Assembly (NCBI RefSeq): GCF_019209835.1
Contig: NZ_JAHUTS010000016.1
Location: 1-64,000 of the forward strand
Length of the DNA: 64,000 nt
Direction of reading: 5' to 3'
From: Enterovibrio paralichthyis
GTDB taxonomy: Bacteria; Pseudomonadota; Gammaproteobacteria; Enterobacterales; Vibrionaceae
This document shows, piece after piece, positions 1 to 7,760 of this stretch (the stretch's first letter is position 1; each line of letters starts with the position of its first letter). A program made the translations under genes and the position numbers. The notes beneath the pieces were generated by a model, which was not told the DNA's origin, did no database searches, and saw only the letters and a list, made by a program, of their open reading frames with translations.

Positions 1-40
1 ATTCGCGAGGGTAAGGGCTGTGGTCAATTGCAAAATAAAA

Positions 41-72
41 GGCTCTAAGTATGGGGACTTAGAGCCTTTATA
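41..72. terminator. Rho-independent terminator upstream of lon
   Basis: A perfect 10-bp inverted repeat (41-50 with 57-66, six-base loop) is preceded by an A-rich run and followed by TTTATAA. It can terminate in either direction. It most likely ends the gene to the left of the window; in relatives that gene is clpX, but none of it is recognisable in the first 40 bases. Confidence 0.75.
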
Positions 73-165
73 AGCCATCTGTTGGATCGTTCAACCGATC
101 ATTTATCTCTTAACTGATCGGCATTAGAGCATAGGCTCCCTTTTTTACTTTCTGCCAACTGTGCC

Positions 166-195
166 GTTGAATCCTGACAATCTATCCCCATATAC
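166..195 (+). promoter_or_regulatory. Sigma-32 (heat-shock) promoter of lon
   Basis: TTGAATC at 167-173 and CCCCATATA at 186-194 lie 14 bases apart (171 to 186). This matches the sigma-32 pattern CTTGAAA-N11..16-CCCCATNT and closely resembles the known E. coli lon promoter. The lon start codon lies about 35 bases downstream, so lon is probably heat-shock induced here as well. Confidence 0.85.
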
Positions 196-227
196 TCATT
201 AATAACGAAAACGGAAGAGAGAAAAAT

Positions 228-2600
228 ATGAACTTGGAGCGTTCCGAGCGCATTGAAATTCCGGTCCTGCCCTTGCGTGACGTGGTTGTTTATCCTCACA
301 TGGTTATCCCACTGTTTGTGGGACGGGATAAATCTATCCGTTGCCTTGAAGCAGCGATGGACAATGATAAGCAGATTCTACTGGTTGCGCAGAAAGATGC
401 CGCGACTGATGACCCATCCATTTCCGATCTATATAAAGTCGGTACAGTCGCTTCTATCCTCCAGTTGTTGAAACTGCCAGACGGCACAGTAAAAGTGCTG
501 GTAGAAGGTCTACAGCGCGCAGAAATCCAGAAATTCCACGAAGATGATTTCTCCACTGCGGATGCCGAGTACATGCTTACCCCAGAAATGGACGAGCGTG
601 AGCAGGAAGTGCTGGTACGTACGGCGATCAGTCAGTTTGAAGGCTTTATCAAACTGAACAAGAAGATCCCGCCTGAAGTGCTGACATCCCTGAATGGTAT
701 TGATGAAGCAGCGCGTTTGGCTGACACCATTGCTGCACATATGCCGTTGAAGTTGCATGACAAACAGCAAGTACTGGAAATCATTGATATCGCAGAGCGT
801 CTTGAGTTTCTGATGACCATGATGGAATCAGAAATCGATCTGCTGCAGGTTGAGAAACGCATTCGCAGCCGCGTTAAAAAGCAGATGGAAAAGAGCCAGC
901 GCGAGTACTACCTCAACGAACAGATGAAGGCAATCCAGAAAGAACTGGGTGAGCTGGATGACGCACCGGATGAATTTGAAAGCCTGAAGCAAAAGATTGA
1001 TGAATCGAAAATGCCTCAGGAAGCCAAAGAAAAGACCGAGCAGGAACTGCAGAAACTGAAGATGATGTCGCCAATGTCGGCAGAAGCAACAGTGGTACGC
1101 AGCTATATCGACTGGATGGTCAGCGTGCCATGGTCGAAACGCTCGAAAGTGAAGAAAGACTTGGCGAAAGCGGAAGAAATTCTAAACGCTGATCACTACG
1201 GTCTTGAGCGTGTTAAAGAGCGTATTCTTGAGTATTTGGCGGTACAAAACCGTATCAACAAGTTGAAAGGGCCAATTCTTTGCTTGGTGGGGCCTCCAGG
1301 TGTGGGTAAAACATCACTGGGGCAATCAATCGCTAAAGCAACCGGTCGCCAATACACCCGCATGGCACTGGGTGGCGTACGTGATGAAGCGGAAATCCGC
1401 GGTCACCGCCGTACCTATATCGGTTCGCTGCCGGGTAAGCTTATCCAGAAGATGGCTAAAGTCGGTGTGAAAAACCCGCTGTTCCTGTTGGATGAAATCG
1501 ACAAGATGTCTTCTGATATGCGTGGCGACCCCGCTTCTGCATTGCTGGAAGTGCTGGATCCGGAACAAAACAATGCGTTTAACGATCACTATCTGGAAGT
1601 AGATTACGATCTGTCAGACGTGATGTTTGTGGCGACGTCGAACTCAATGAACATTCCTGGCCCGCTATTGGACCGTATGGAAGTGATCCGTCTCTCAGGT
1701 TACACCGAAGACGAAAAGCTGAACATCGCCAAGCAGCACCTTGTTGATAAACAAGTGAAGCGCAATGGTCTTAAGCCGAAAGAAATTACCATTGAAGACT
1801 CTGCCATCATCGGCATTATCCGCTACTACACGCGTGAAGCGGGTGTGCGTAGCCTTGAGCGTGAAATTTCTAAACTGTGCCGCAAAGCTGTGAAAGAAAT
1901 TTTGCTCAATAAAGACATCAAAACCATCACCATCAATCAGGACAACCTGAAACACTACCTGGGTGTTCAGCGTTTTGATTACGGCAAGGCAGATGAAAGC
2001 AACCGCATTGGTCAGGTAACTGGACTGGCATGGACGGAAGTGGGCGGCGATCTGCTGACCATTGAAACTGAATCTATGCCGGGTAAAGGCAAGCTGACCC
2101 AAACCGGTTCGCTGGGTGATGTGATGCAGGAGTCGATTCAGGCAGCGATGACGGTAGTCCGTACCCGTGCAGAGAAGCTTGGCATCAACAGTGATTTCTA
2201 TGAGAAGCGTGACATTCACGTTCACGTGCCAGAAGGTGCAACACCGAAAGATGGTCCAAGTGCCGGTATCGCAATGTGTACGGCGCTGGTTTCGAGTCTG
2301 ACGGGTAACCCGGTGCGTGCTGATGTTGCAATGACCGGTGAGATCACCTTGCGTGGTGAAGTGCTTCCGATTGGTGGCCTGAAAGAGAAACTGCTCGCGG
2401 CACACCGCGGCGGCATTAAGACTGTTATCATCCCGAAAGAAAACGAACGTGATCTTGAAGAGATCCCGGACAACGTCAAAGCCGATCTCGACATCCATGC
2501 GGTGCGCTGGATCGATGAGGTTCTGACGCTCGCACTGCAAGACAACCCGCTTGGAATCGAGCTTGTCGCGCCACAAAAGAGTGACGTGCAGCAAAATTAA
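228..2600 (+). CDS. lon: ATP-dependent protease La (Lon)
   Basis: Lon is a cytosolic AAA+ serine protease that degrades misfolded and regulatory proteins. The 790-residue product is close to the E. coli length (784). The N-terminal substrate-binding domain covers roughly residues 10-310. The Walker A motif GPPGVGKT is at 355-362 (Lys361), with Walker B LFLLDEIDK following. The proteolytic domain carries the Ser-Lys dyad: Ser678 in KDGPSAG and Lys721 in GGLKEK, 43 residues apart as in the family. The start has a purine-rich GGAAGAGA ribosome site. A sigma-32 promoter lies just upstream and two terminator-like hairpins lie downstream, so it is probably monocistronic and followed by hupB as in enterics. 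Confidence 0.98.
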   Translation: MNLERSERIEIPVLPLRDVVVYPHMVIPLFVGRDKSIRCLEAAMDNDKQILLVAQKDAATDDPSISDLYKVGTVASILQLLKLPDGTVKVLVEGLQRAEIQKFHEDDFSTADAEYMLTPEMDEREQEVLVRTAISQFEGFIKLNKKIPPEVLTSLNGIDEAARLADTIAAHMPLKLHDKQQVLEIIDIAERLEFLMTMMESEIDLLQVEKRIRSRVKKQMEKSQREYYLNEQMKAIQKELGELDDAPDEFESLKQKIDESKMPQEAKEKTEQELQKLKMMSPMSAEATVVRSYIDWMVSVPWSKRSKVKKDLAKAEEILNADHYGLERVKERILEYLAVQNRINKLKGPILCLVGPPGVGKTSLGQSIAKATGRQYTRMALGGVRDEAEIRGHRRTYIGSLPGKLIQKMAKVGVKNPLFLLDEIDKMSSDMRGDPASALLEVLDPEQNNAFNDHYLEVDYDLSDVMFVATSNSMNIPGPLLDRMEVIRLSGYTEDEKLNIAKQHLVDKQVKRNGLKPKEITIEDSAIIGIIRYYTREAGVRSLEREISKLCRKAVKEILLNKDIKTITINQDNLKHYLGVQRFDYGKADESNRIGQVTGLAWTEVGGDLLTIETESMPGKGKLTQTGSLGDVMQESIQAAMTVVRTRAEKLGINSDFYEKRDIHVHVPEGATPKDGPSAGIAMCTALVSSLTGNPVRADVAMTGEITLRGEVLPIGGLKEKLLAAHRGGIKTVIIPKENERDLEEIPDNVKADLDIHAVRWIDEVLTLALQDNPLGIELVAPQKSDVQQN

Positions 2601-2611
2601 GCAACGTAAAG

Positions 2612-2649
2612 CGCTGACAGTCAGTAAAAGGCTTGTCAGCGTTTTTTTT
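2612..2649 (+). terminator. Terminator after lon
   Basis: CGCTGACA (2612-2619) pairs with TGTCAGCG (2634-2641) and is followed by eight T. A second weaker hairpin, AACGCTG (2668-2674) with CAGCGTT (2699-2705) and a T run, follows, giving a tandem stop between lon and hupB. Confidence 0.85.
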
Positions 2650-2799
2650 GAGGGCTAACTTAATGGAAACGCTGCAAGCCCTTAATTCATAACAGCTACA
2701 GCGTTTTTTTAGAGTCTTGTTTAGATAACTAAGGCGATATCAAATATACGCCACCGCAAAAAATGGGATTTGTGGTTCGTTTGTAAAGGGGATGAAAAA

Positions 2800-3072
2800 G
2801 TGAACAAGTCGCAGTTAATTGATAAAATTGCAGAAAACGCTGATCTGTCTAAAGCATCAGCTGGTCGTGCTCTTGATGCGCTGATTGAAGCAGTATCAGA
2901 TAGCCTGAAAGACGGTGATCAAGTGGCACTGGTTGGTTTCGGTACTTTCTCTGTTCGTGAGCGTTCAGCACGTACTGGCCGTAACCCACAAACAGGCGCA
3001 GAAATCAAAATTCCTGCGGCCAAAGTACCTGGCTTTAAAGCGGGTAAAGCTCTGAAAGACGCGGTTAACTAA
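2800..3072 (+). CDS. hupB: Nucleoid protein HU-beta
   Basis: HU is a small histone-like protein that bends and compacts DNA as a dimer. The 90-residue product begins MNKSQLIDKIAE and carries the HU signature GFGTFSVRERSARTGRNPQT, ending in KALKDAVN, so it matches HU-beta over its full length. The start is the GTG at 2800, with AAGGGGA seven bases upstream. A reading frame running ten codons further upstream has no family support. Position between lon and ppiD is the conserved gammaproteobacterial order. Confidence 0.95.
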   Translation: MNKSQLIDKIAENADLSKASAGRALDALIEAVSDSLKDGDQVALVGFGTFSVRERSARTGRNPQTGAEIKIPAAKVPGFKAGKALKDAVN

Positions 3073-3171
3073 TCTTAACGTTCCGTTTTGCTCTATGTCG
3101 CACACGTCCTAGTTTTAAGCTGTAAAGTGTGTGACATCAGCGTATAATCAGGCTCAATCAGAGTGTTAAAG

Positions 3172-3195
3172 GCGCATCTCTCGATGCGCTTTTTT
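3172..3195 (+). terminator. Terminator after hupB
   Basis: GCGCATC (3172-3178) pairs with GATGCGC (3183-3189) across a four-base TCTC loop and is followed by a run of six T. It separates hupB from ppiD. A TATAAT hexamer at 3143-3148, about 140 bases before ppiD, could belong to a ppiD promoter, but no convincing -35 is visible. Confidence 0.85.
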
Positions 3196-3283
3196 AGTTT
3201 TAAGAGAAATGACAATTCAACCCTTGAATGTTGTTTTGAATTTTAAAAACGAACGTTTCAACAAGCAGGAGTGACGGCGCGTT

Positions 3284-5176
3284 ATGATGGAGCGACTACG
3301 CGAGGGCGTAAATAGCATCGCGGTTAAGATCATCTTAAGCCTTATTATCTTTTCTTTCGTATTCGCCGGTGTTGGCGGCTATCTAGCCAGTGGTTCGGTT
3401 CAGCCCGCCGCAACAGTAGGTGATCACGAAATCAGCCGCAGCCAGTTTGAGCAAGCTTATCAAAATGAGCGTGCCCAGATGCAGGCACAGGCCGGCGACA
3501 TCTTTACAACCCTGCTGAGTGACCCTGTTTACCTGGCACAATTCCGTCAAAACGTGCTTGATCGTCTGGTCAATCAAGTCGTGCTGGATCAAGAGGCTGA
3601 CAGCCTGGGTCTTCGCGTGAGTGACGAGCAAATCAAACAGGCTATTCGAGAGATGCCGGCGTTTATTGGCAGCACGGGTATGTTTGACAATGATCTGTAT
3701 CTGGCAGCATTGCGTCGTAATGGTTTGACCCCTGACCAGTTCGCTGAGTATGTGCGTCAGGACATGACCCGTGAGCAGTACATCAATGCGTTGGTAAACA
3801 GTGAATTTGCGCTGGAAGGCGAGTTGGAGTCACTTTACAAGCTGGAAGGTCAAACCCGTGTGGTTCGTACATTAACACTGCCACTGTCTGAGTTTGCTGC
3901 CAAAGCAAACATCACTGACGAGCAGAAAAAAGCGTACTACGAACAAAACCCTTCAGAGTTTGTTCGCCCAGAGCAATTCAAGATTTCCTACGTTGAACTG
4001 TCAGGTGATGGCATCGCTGACGGTGCTGATGTCACTGAAGAGCAAGCAAAAGCGTACTACGAAGCCAACAAGGCTAACTATGGTGCGGCTGAAAAACGTA
4101 AAGTTAGCCATATCATGATTCAGGGTGATGACGCGGATGCCAAACAAAAAGCAGAAGCGGTATTGACCGAATTGAACAATGGTGCTGATTTTGCAGAGCT
4201 GGCGAAATCCCGTTCAGATGATACCTTCAGCGCAGAGCAGGGTGGTCAACTGGATTGGTTTGACAAAGGCGTGATGGATCCTGCGTTTGAAGAAGCGGCA
4301 TTTGCGCTGAACAACAAAGGTGACATTTCAGGTGTTGTGCAATCAGACTTTGGTTTCCACATCATCAAGCTGGACGATATCAAACCTTCTCAGGCGAAAC
4401 CTTTTGCAGATGTGCGTGACGAGATCGTAGCACAGCTGGGTCAACAGCAAGCAGCGGAGAAATACTACGCGCTGTCTACTGAGCTGGCAGAAAAAGCGTT
4501 CGAAATGCCAGACAACCTGGAAGATGCAGCCAATGCGGTCACTAGCCAGGTTAAGAAGACCGACTTCGTATCACTGTCAGACCTGAGCGGTGTTCTGGCT
4601 TCACCAGCGGTTTTGCAAGCGCTGCAACAGCCGGAAGTTCGCGAAGATGGCTTGAACTCAGACATCATTGAAATTGCTCCTGAGCATTCTGTGGTCGTGC
4701 GTATCGACGATTCGCGTCCTGAAACTGTCCTGCCTTATGAAGAAGTAGAAGCACAGGTTGCTGAGCGTCTGCAACGTCAGGAAGGTGAGAAGGCGGCTGA
4801 GGCACTGGCTAACTCACTGGTGACAGAGCTGAATGAAGGTAACACCGCAGGTCTGGATGCATCCGGTTATAACTTTGGCGCAGAGCAAGAGTTGGGTCGC
4901 GTATCGGCGGAACGCGCAGTTGCACAACTGGCATTCACCATGGCAGCACCTGCTGATGGCAAAGCGGAATATGGCTTTACCCGTGAAATGAACGGTGATG
5001 TGGTTGTGGTTGCCCTTGATGCGGTGAAAGAGCCTAAGAGCGAAGAAATCAGTCTGCAGAGTCAAATGGCTGATCGTGTGATCAATACGACGGCGAATAT
5101 GGATCTGTCTTCAATCGTCGAGCAACTGAAAGAAAATACGGAAGTGACTTACTCCATCGAACCTGTCGAGCAATAA
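3284..5176 (+). CDS. ppiD: Periplasmic folding chaperone / peptidyl-prolyl isomerase PpiD
   Basis: PpiD is an inner-membrane-anchored chaperone facing the periplasm near the Sec translocon, where it assists emerging outer-membrane and periplasmic proteins. The 630-residue product starts MMERLREGVNSIAVKI like E. coli PpiD. It has one N-terminal membrane anchor (about residues 16-34), a SurA-N-like chaperone region (about 40-190) and a parvulin domain (about 265-362: KVSHIMI, FAELAKSRSDD, GGQLDWF, FGFHIIKL). The C-terminal chaperone portion is long. A GCAGGAG ribosome site lies about 12 bases upstream. Either of two adjacent ATGs may be used. It lies between hupB and ybaV, as in E. coli. Confidence 0.96.
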   Translation: MMERLREGVNSIAVKIILSLIIFSFVFAGVGGYLASGSVQPAATVGDHEISRSQFEQAYQNERAQMQAQAGDIFTTLLSDPVYLAQFRQNVLDRLVNQVVLDQEADSLGLRVSDEQIKQAIREMPAFIGSTGMFDNDLYLAALRRNGLTPDQFAEYVRQDMTREQYINALVNSEFALEGELESLYKLEGQTRVVRTLTLPLSEFAAKANITDEQKKAYYEQNPSEFVRPEQFKISYVELSGDGIADGADVTEEQAKAYYEANKANYGAAEKRKVSHIMIQGDDADAKQKAEAVLTELNNGADFAELAKSRSDDTFSAEQGGQLDWFDKGVMDPAFEEAAFALNNKGDISGVVQSDFGFHIIKLDDIKPSQAKPFADVRDEIVAQLGQQQAAEKYYALSTELAEKAFEMPDNLEDAANAVTSQVKKTDFVSLSDLSGVLASPAVLQALQQPEVREDGLNSDIIEIAPEHSVVVRIDDSRPETVLPYEEVEAQVAERLQRQEGEKAAEALANSLVTELNEGNTAGLDASGYNFGAEQELGRVSAERAVAQLAFTMAAPADGKAEYGFTREMNGDVVVVALDAVKEPKSEEISLQSQMADRVINTTANMDLSSIVEQLKENTEVTYSIEPVEQ

Positions 5177-5227
5177 GCCTCATAAAATTTGATGTCATTA
5201 CAACTCGGTTGTAATTGATAAGTCGCT

Positions 5228-5262
5228 ACGACGGAGGGCAATTCGCCCTCCGTCGTTTTTTT
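5228..5262 (+). terminator. Terminator after ppiD
   Basis: A perfect 12-bp stem (5228-5239 with 5245-5256) and five-base loop is followed by seven T. This strong intrinsic terminator separates ppiD from ybaV. Confidence 0.92.
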
Positions 5263-5332
5263 ATCTACGCCAATGGCGACAATCTCTGCGACAGGTATGT
5301 TGAAAACGCATATGTGTTATGGAGAACCCAAG

Positions 5333-5617
5333 ATGAAAACCTTTATTTCAGCCCTTATTTTTGCAGCAACCTTGATCATGGCGCCGATAGCAAGCGCCGA
5401 AGCCGTGGGCACGGACAATCAAATCGAGGTAAATATCAACGTAGCTGACGTAGAAGAACTGGATAAGTATCTGGACGGTATCGGCAAAGCGAAAGCGCAG
5501 GCAATTGTTGATTACCGCAATGCAAACGGTGACTTCGAATCTGTTGAGGCGCTTGAAAGCGTCAAAGGTATTGGTCCTGCCATCATCGAAAAGAACCGCG
5601 ACAGAATTGTACTTTGA
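5333..5617 (+). CDS. ybaV: Exported helix-hairpin-helix protein (ComEA/YbaV type)
   Basis: A 94-residue periplasmic protein. An N-terminal signal peptide (MKTFISALIFAATLIMAPIASAEA) is followed by a ComEA-like helix-hairpin-helix pair: NINVADVEELDKYLDGIGKA, then LESVKGIGPAIIEKN. ComEA family members bind double-stranded DNA in the periplasm during uptake. Location directly after ppiD matches E. coli ybaV, whose role is less clear. The start at 5333 is chosen because GGAG precedes it and the signal peptide begins there; frames extending further upstream overlap the ppiD terminator region. Confidence 0.9.
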   Translation: MKTFISALIFAATLIMAPIASAEAVGTDNQIEVNINVADVEELDKYLDGIGKAKAQAIVDYRNANGDFESVEALESVKGIGPAIIEKNRDRIVL

Positions 5618-5623
5618 GTTAAT

Positions 5624-5648
5624 TGGGGAGCGTGCTCCCCATTATTTA
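5624..5648 (+). terminator. Possible terminator after ybaV
   Basis: TGGGGAGC (5624-5631) pairs with GCTCCCCA (5634-5641). The T tract is poor (TTATTT) and the loop is only two bases unless the innermost pair opens, so termination may be weak. Confidence 0.5.
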
Positions 5649-5744
5649 TCCCGTCGATATCCCTGCTTTTGTCGTCAACGCTTGAGAAATCCCGTCACTG
5701 CTTACAGAATGGACTCCCATTCTTTGTGAATTATCTGGGATTGT

Positions 5745-6350
5745 ATGACGTCTAAAACCAGTCACTTTTTTGCCCACCTGGCCCGTATGAAGCTTATCTA
5801 CCGCTGGCCTCTTATGCGCAATGTTTTCAACGAGAATATTTCCGAGCATAGCCTGCAAGTCGCTTTTGTCGCCCACGCCTTAGCCTTGATTGAAAACCGC
5901 AAATTTGGCGGTAATTACAGCCCGGAACGAGTGGCACTGCTTGCCATGTTCCACGACTGCAGTGAAGTGCTGACCGGCGATTTGCCGACGCCAATTAAGT
6001 ACTTCAATCCTGCGATTGCAGATGAATACAAAAAAATCGAGCGAATTGCGGAAGACAAGCTGGTTGGGATGCTGCCTGAGGAGTTTCGTGACGACTACCG
6101 ACCCCTTATCGACAGCGATGCGATCAACCAAGAAGACTACCGCTTGGTTAAACAAGCGGATGCGATATGCGCTTATCTGAAATGTCTGGAAGAACTTTCT
6201 GCAGGCAACCACGAATTTGGTCAGGCCAAACGCCGTCTGGAAAAGACCATGTCTGACCGTGGCAGTGACGCCACGGCGTATTTTATGGAAACCTTCGCAC
6301 CAAGTTTTGAGTTGACGCTGGATGAGATAAGTGACGAAGAGGAGCGTTAA
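5745..6350 (+). CDS. yfbR: 5'-deoxynucleotidase YfbR (HD domain)
   Basis: YfbR is a cytosolic phosphohydrolase that removes phosphate from deoxyribonucleoside 5'-monophosphates in the nucleotide pool. The 201-residue product aligns end to end with E. coli YfbR. The metal-binding HD residues are visible: His35 in SEHSLQ, His70-Asp71 in MFHDCSE, and an Asp near residue 139 in KQADAICAY. The ribosome site is weak (TGGGA). The gene converges on the DTW-domain gene, and their stop codons overlap by four bases. A 7-bp inverted repeat, AGAATGG/CCATTCT (5706-5723), lies just upstream and might be regulatory. Confidence 0.95.
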   Translation: MTSKTSHFFAHLARMKLIYRWPLMRNVFNENISEHSLQVAFVAHALALIENRKFGGNYSPERVALLAMFHDCSEVLTGDLPTPIKYFNPAIADEYKKIERIAEDKLVGMLPEEFRDDYRPLIDSDAINQEDYRLVKQADAICAYLKCLEELSAGNHEFGQAKRRLEKTMSDRGSDATAYFMETFAPSFELTLDEISDEEER

Positions 6351-6973
6351 TCGCGTTTCCCAAAGTGCTTTTCATAAACGCCCGGTGGCATTTGCTGTAT
6401 TTGGAAATCAATCATGCCATTAAAGGCATCAATCAAGGGCAGAAAAGGCTCGGTTTTACCTGTCATTGCAGACAGTGCGTAAAAGCCGGCCTCCACCGTT
6501 GAAAGACCATCAGCCTTCGGGGATTTTCGGATACGGTAGTTGCCCTTGAGTGTTTCTCCCAGTGCCACGCATGGCAGGGCTTTGAGGTTTTCAGACAACT
6601 GCCACATCTTAAACGCTTTGCGCCAGGTACCATCAAGCAGGATCAGACCCCGTTGCATGCCAGGTTGGGACTCCCAAGTTTCAATCGGCTTTGCATCGTC
6701 AGCAGGGTATAAAAGGGCAAAAGCTATATCGCTTTGCAACAAAGCGTTAAGTTCTGCGTTGTCGGTAAAGTCTTCACCCACAATGATGCGGCAATTGGGC
6801 AGCGACAACGACAAGATCCGCGCTGTTCCAACCGCCTGTTTCACCTCTGAGGGGTGCTGCAGGACAATCAGGGGAATATCACTGTCGATGCGCGTAATAA
6901 GTTGGCAGATACAGGCTTTCAGGGCTTTGCCACACTGCGGACAATATCGGCTGGCTTTATCGGTTGTGGCCAC
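6347..6973 (-). CDS. DTW-domain protein, probable tRNA-uridine aminocarboxypropyltransferase
   Basis: The DTW family adds the 3-amino-3-carboxypropyl group from SAM to uridine in tRNA (acp3U); E. coli TapT (YfiP) is the best known member. This 208-residue product has the N-terminal four-cysteine cluster (YCPQCGKALKACICQ, residues 10-24), the conserved LQHPSE, and the name-giving D-x-T-W as LLDGTWRKA, followed by RIRKSP. Which tRNA is modified cannot be read from sequence. The gene is convergent with yfbR (stop codons overlap) and starts 33 bases from the divergent rhombosortase, so the two may share a compact promoter region. Confidence 0.85.
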   Translation of the reverse strand: MATTDKASRYCPQCGKALKACICQLITRIDSDIPLIVLQHPSEVKQAVGTARILSLSLPNCRIIVGEDFTDNAELNALLQSDIAFALLYPADDAKPIETWESQPGMQRGLILLDGTWRKAFKMWQLSENLKALPCVALGETLKGNYRIRKSPKADGLSTVEAGFYALSAMTGKTEPFLPLIDAFNGMIDFQIQQMPPGVYEKHFGKRD

Positions 6974-7006
6974 GGTACGCTATAACTCTTTAATAAATCG
7001 AAACTC

Positions 7007-7567
7007 ATGGAGAACACGGTGTCCCCACTTTGGTTTATCGGCTCACTGACACTGCTTGTTGTCATTGCGCAGATCCCCGCATTGCACGCACTGCTTGTCT
7101 GGGAGCGCGCAGACATTCTTGCGGGACAGTGGTGGCGGATCGTAACAGGAAATCTGACCCATACCAATGCAATCCATTTGATGATGAATATTGCGGGTCT
7201 GCTGGTGATTTTCTTTCTTCACCGTCGCTACTACAGCGATCGTTCTTTGTTGCCGATGGTCTGGCTGATGATGGCGGCAATCGGTGTGGTGATGTTCTTC
7301 AGTCCTTACTCATGGTATGCCGGGCTTTCCGGCGTGCTTCATGGCCTGTTTGTGTGGGGCGTTGTCAAAGATATCCAGAACAAGGTGCCATTGGGGTGGG
7401 CAATGCTCGCCGGGGTATTTATCAAACTTGGGTATGAAGCTTACACCGGTGGTGACAGTATGACTGCGGCGCTTATTCAGGCAGGCGTTGCCTATCAGGC
7501 TCATTGGACAGGAGCAATCGTCGGGCTGATTTGCGCACTGGTTTGGGGAAGGAAGAGCAGGTCTTAG
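7007..7567 (+). CDS. rrtA: Rhombosortase (rhomboid-family intramembrane serine protease)
   Basis: A 186-residue polytopic membrane protein of the rhomboid fold. The serine is Ser108 in GLSGVLHG and the histidine is His166 in HWTGA, with the family pair NLTH...HLMMN at 49-61. Short size and these motifs fit rhombosortase, which in Vibrio and Shewanella relatives cleaves proteins carrying a C-terminal GlyGly-CTERM signal and links them to the envelope. No GlyGly-CTERM substrate was recognised in this window. The start is uncertain: ATG 7007 lacks a ribosome site, whereas GTG 7019 has TGGAG six bases upstream and gives 182 residues. Confidence 0.85.
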   Translation: MENTVSPLWFIGSLTLLVVIAQIPALHALLVWERADILAGQWWRIVTGNLTHTNAIHLMMNIAGLLVIFFLHRRYYSDRSLLPMVWLMMAAIGVVMFFSPYSWYAGLSGVLHGLFVWGVVKDIQNKVPLGWAMLAGVFIKLGYEAYTGGDSMTAALIQAGVAYQAHWTGAIVGLICALVWGRKSRS

Positions 7568-7590
7568 GAACGGGCGGTCCTAGCAGGGGA

Positions 7591-7604
7591 AGGTCCTAGG
7601 ACCT
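7591..7604. repeat. 14-bp perfect palindrome
   Basis: AGGTCCTAGGACCT is a perfect palindrome in the tail of rrtA. Its halves share the AGGACC/GGTCCT core with the heptamer array 80 bases downstream, so rrtA transcripts could pair the two regions. Confidence 0.8.
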
Positions 7605-7683
7605 GGGAAAAGCATAACCGGCCCTGGGGAAGAGCAAGAGCGTTAAAGAGCTTGACTCTAGCCACAACAAAGCAAAGCTCTGT

Positions 7684-7760
7684 AGGACCCAGGACCCAGG
7701 ACCCAGGACCCAGGACCCAGGACCCAGGACCCAGGACCCAGGACCCAGGACCCAGGACCC
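7684..7760. repeat. Heptamer tandem array, (AGGACCC) x 11
   Basis: Eleven perfect head-to-tail copies of AGGACCC (77 bases) end exactly at the base before the alaA stop codon. On the alaA sense strand this reads GGGTCCT repeated, so eleven GGG tracts separated by four-base TCCT linkers follow directly on the stop codon. That fits the G-quadruplex pattern G3-N(1-7). Copy number of such short perfect arrays often varies by replication slippage. It is also the only notable structure between the convergent rrtA and alaA genes, so it may help end both transcripts. Confidence 0.97.

Noticed and set aside
1695..2594. 299-codon open frame opposite lon
   Set aside because: Antisense shadow of a strongly conserved gene, with no ribosome site and no family pattern.
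3097..3135. Inverted repeat GTCGCACAC/GTGTGTGAC after hupB
   Set aside because: One G-U pair and a 21-base spacer with no T tract; the real terminator lies at 3172-3195. Function cannot be claimed.
7684..7760. CRISPR array
   Set aside because: The unit is seven bases with no spacers and no cas genes; it is a simple tandem array.
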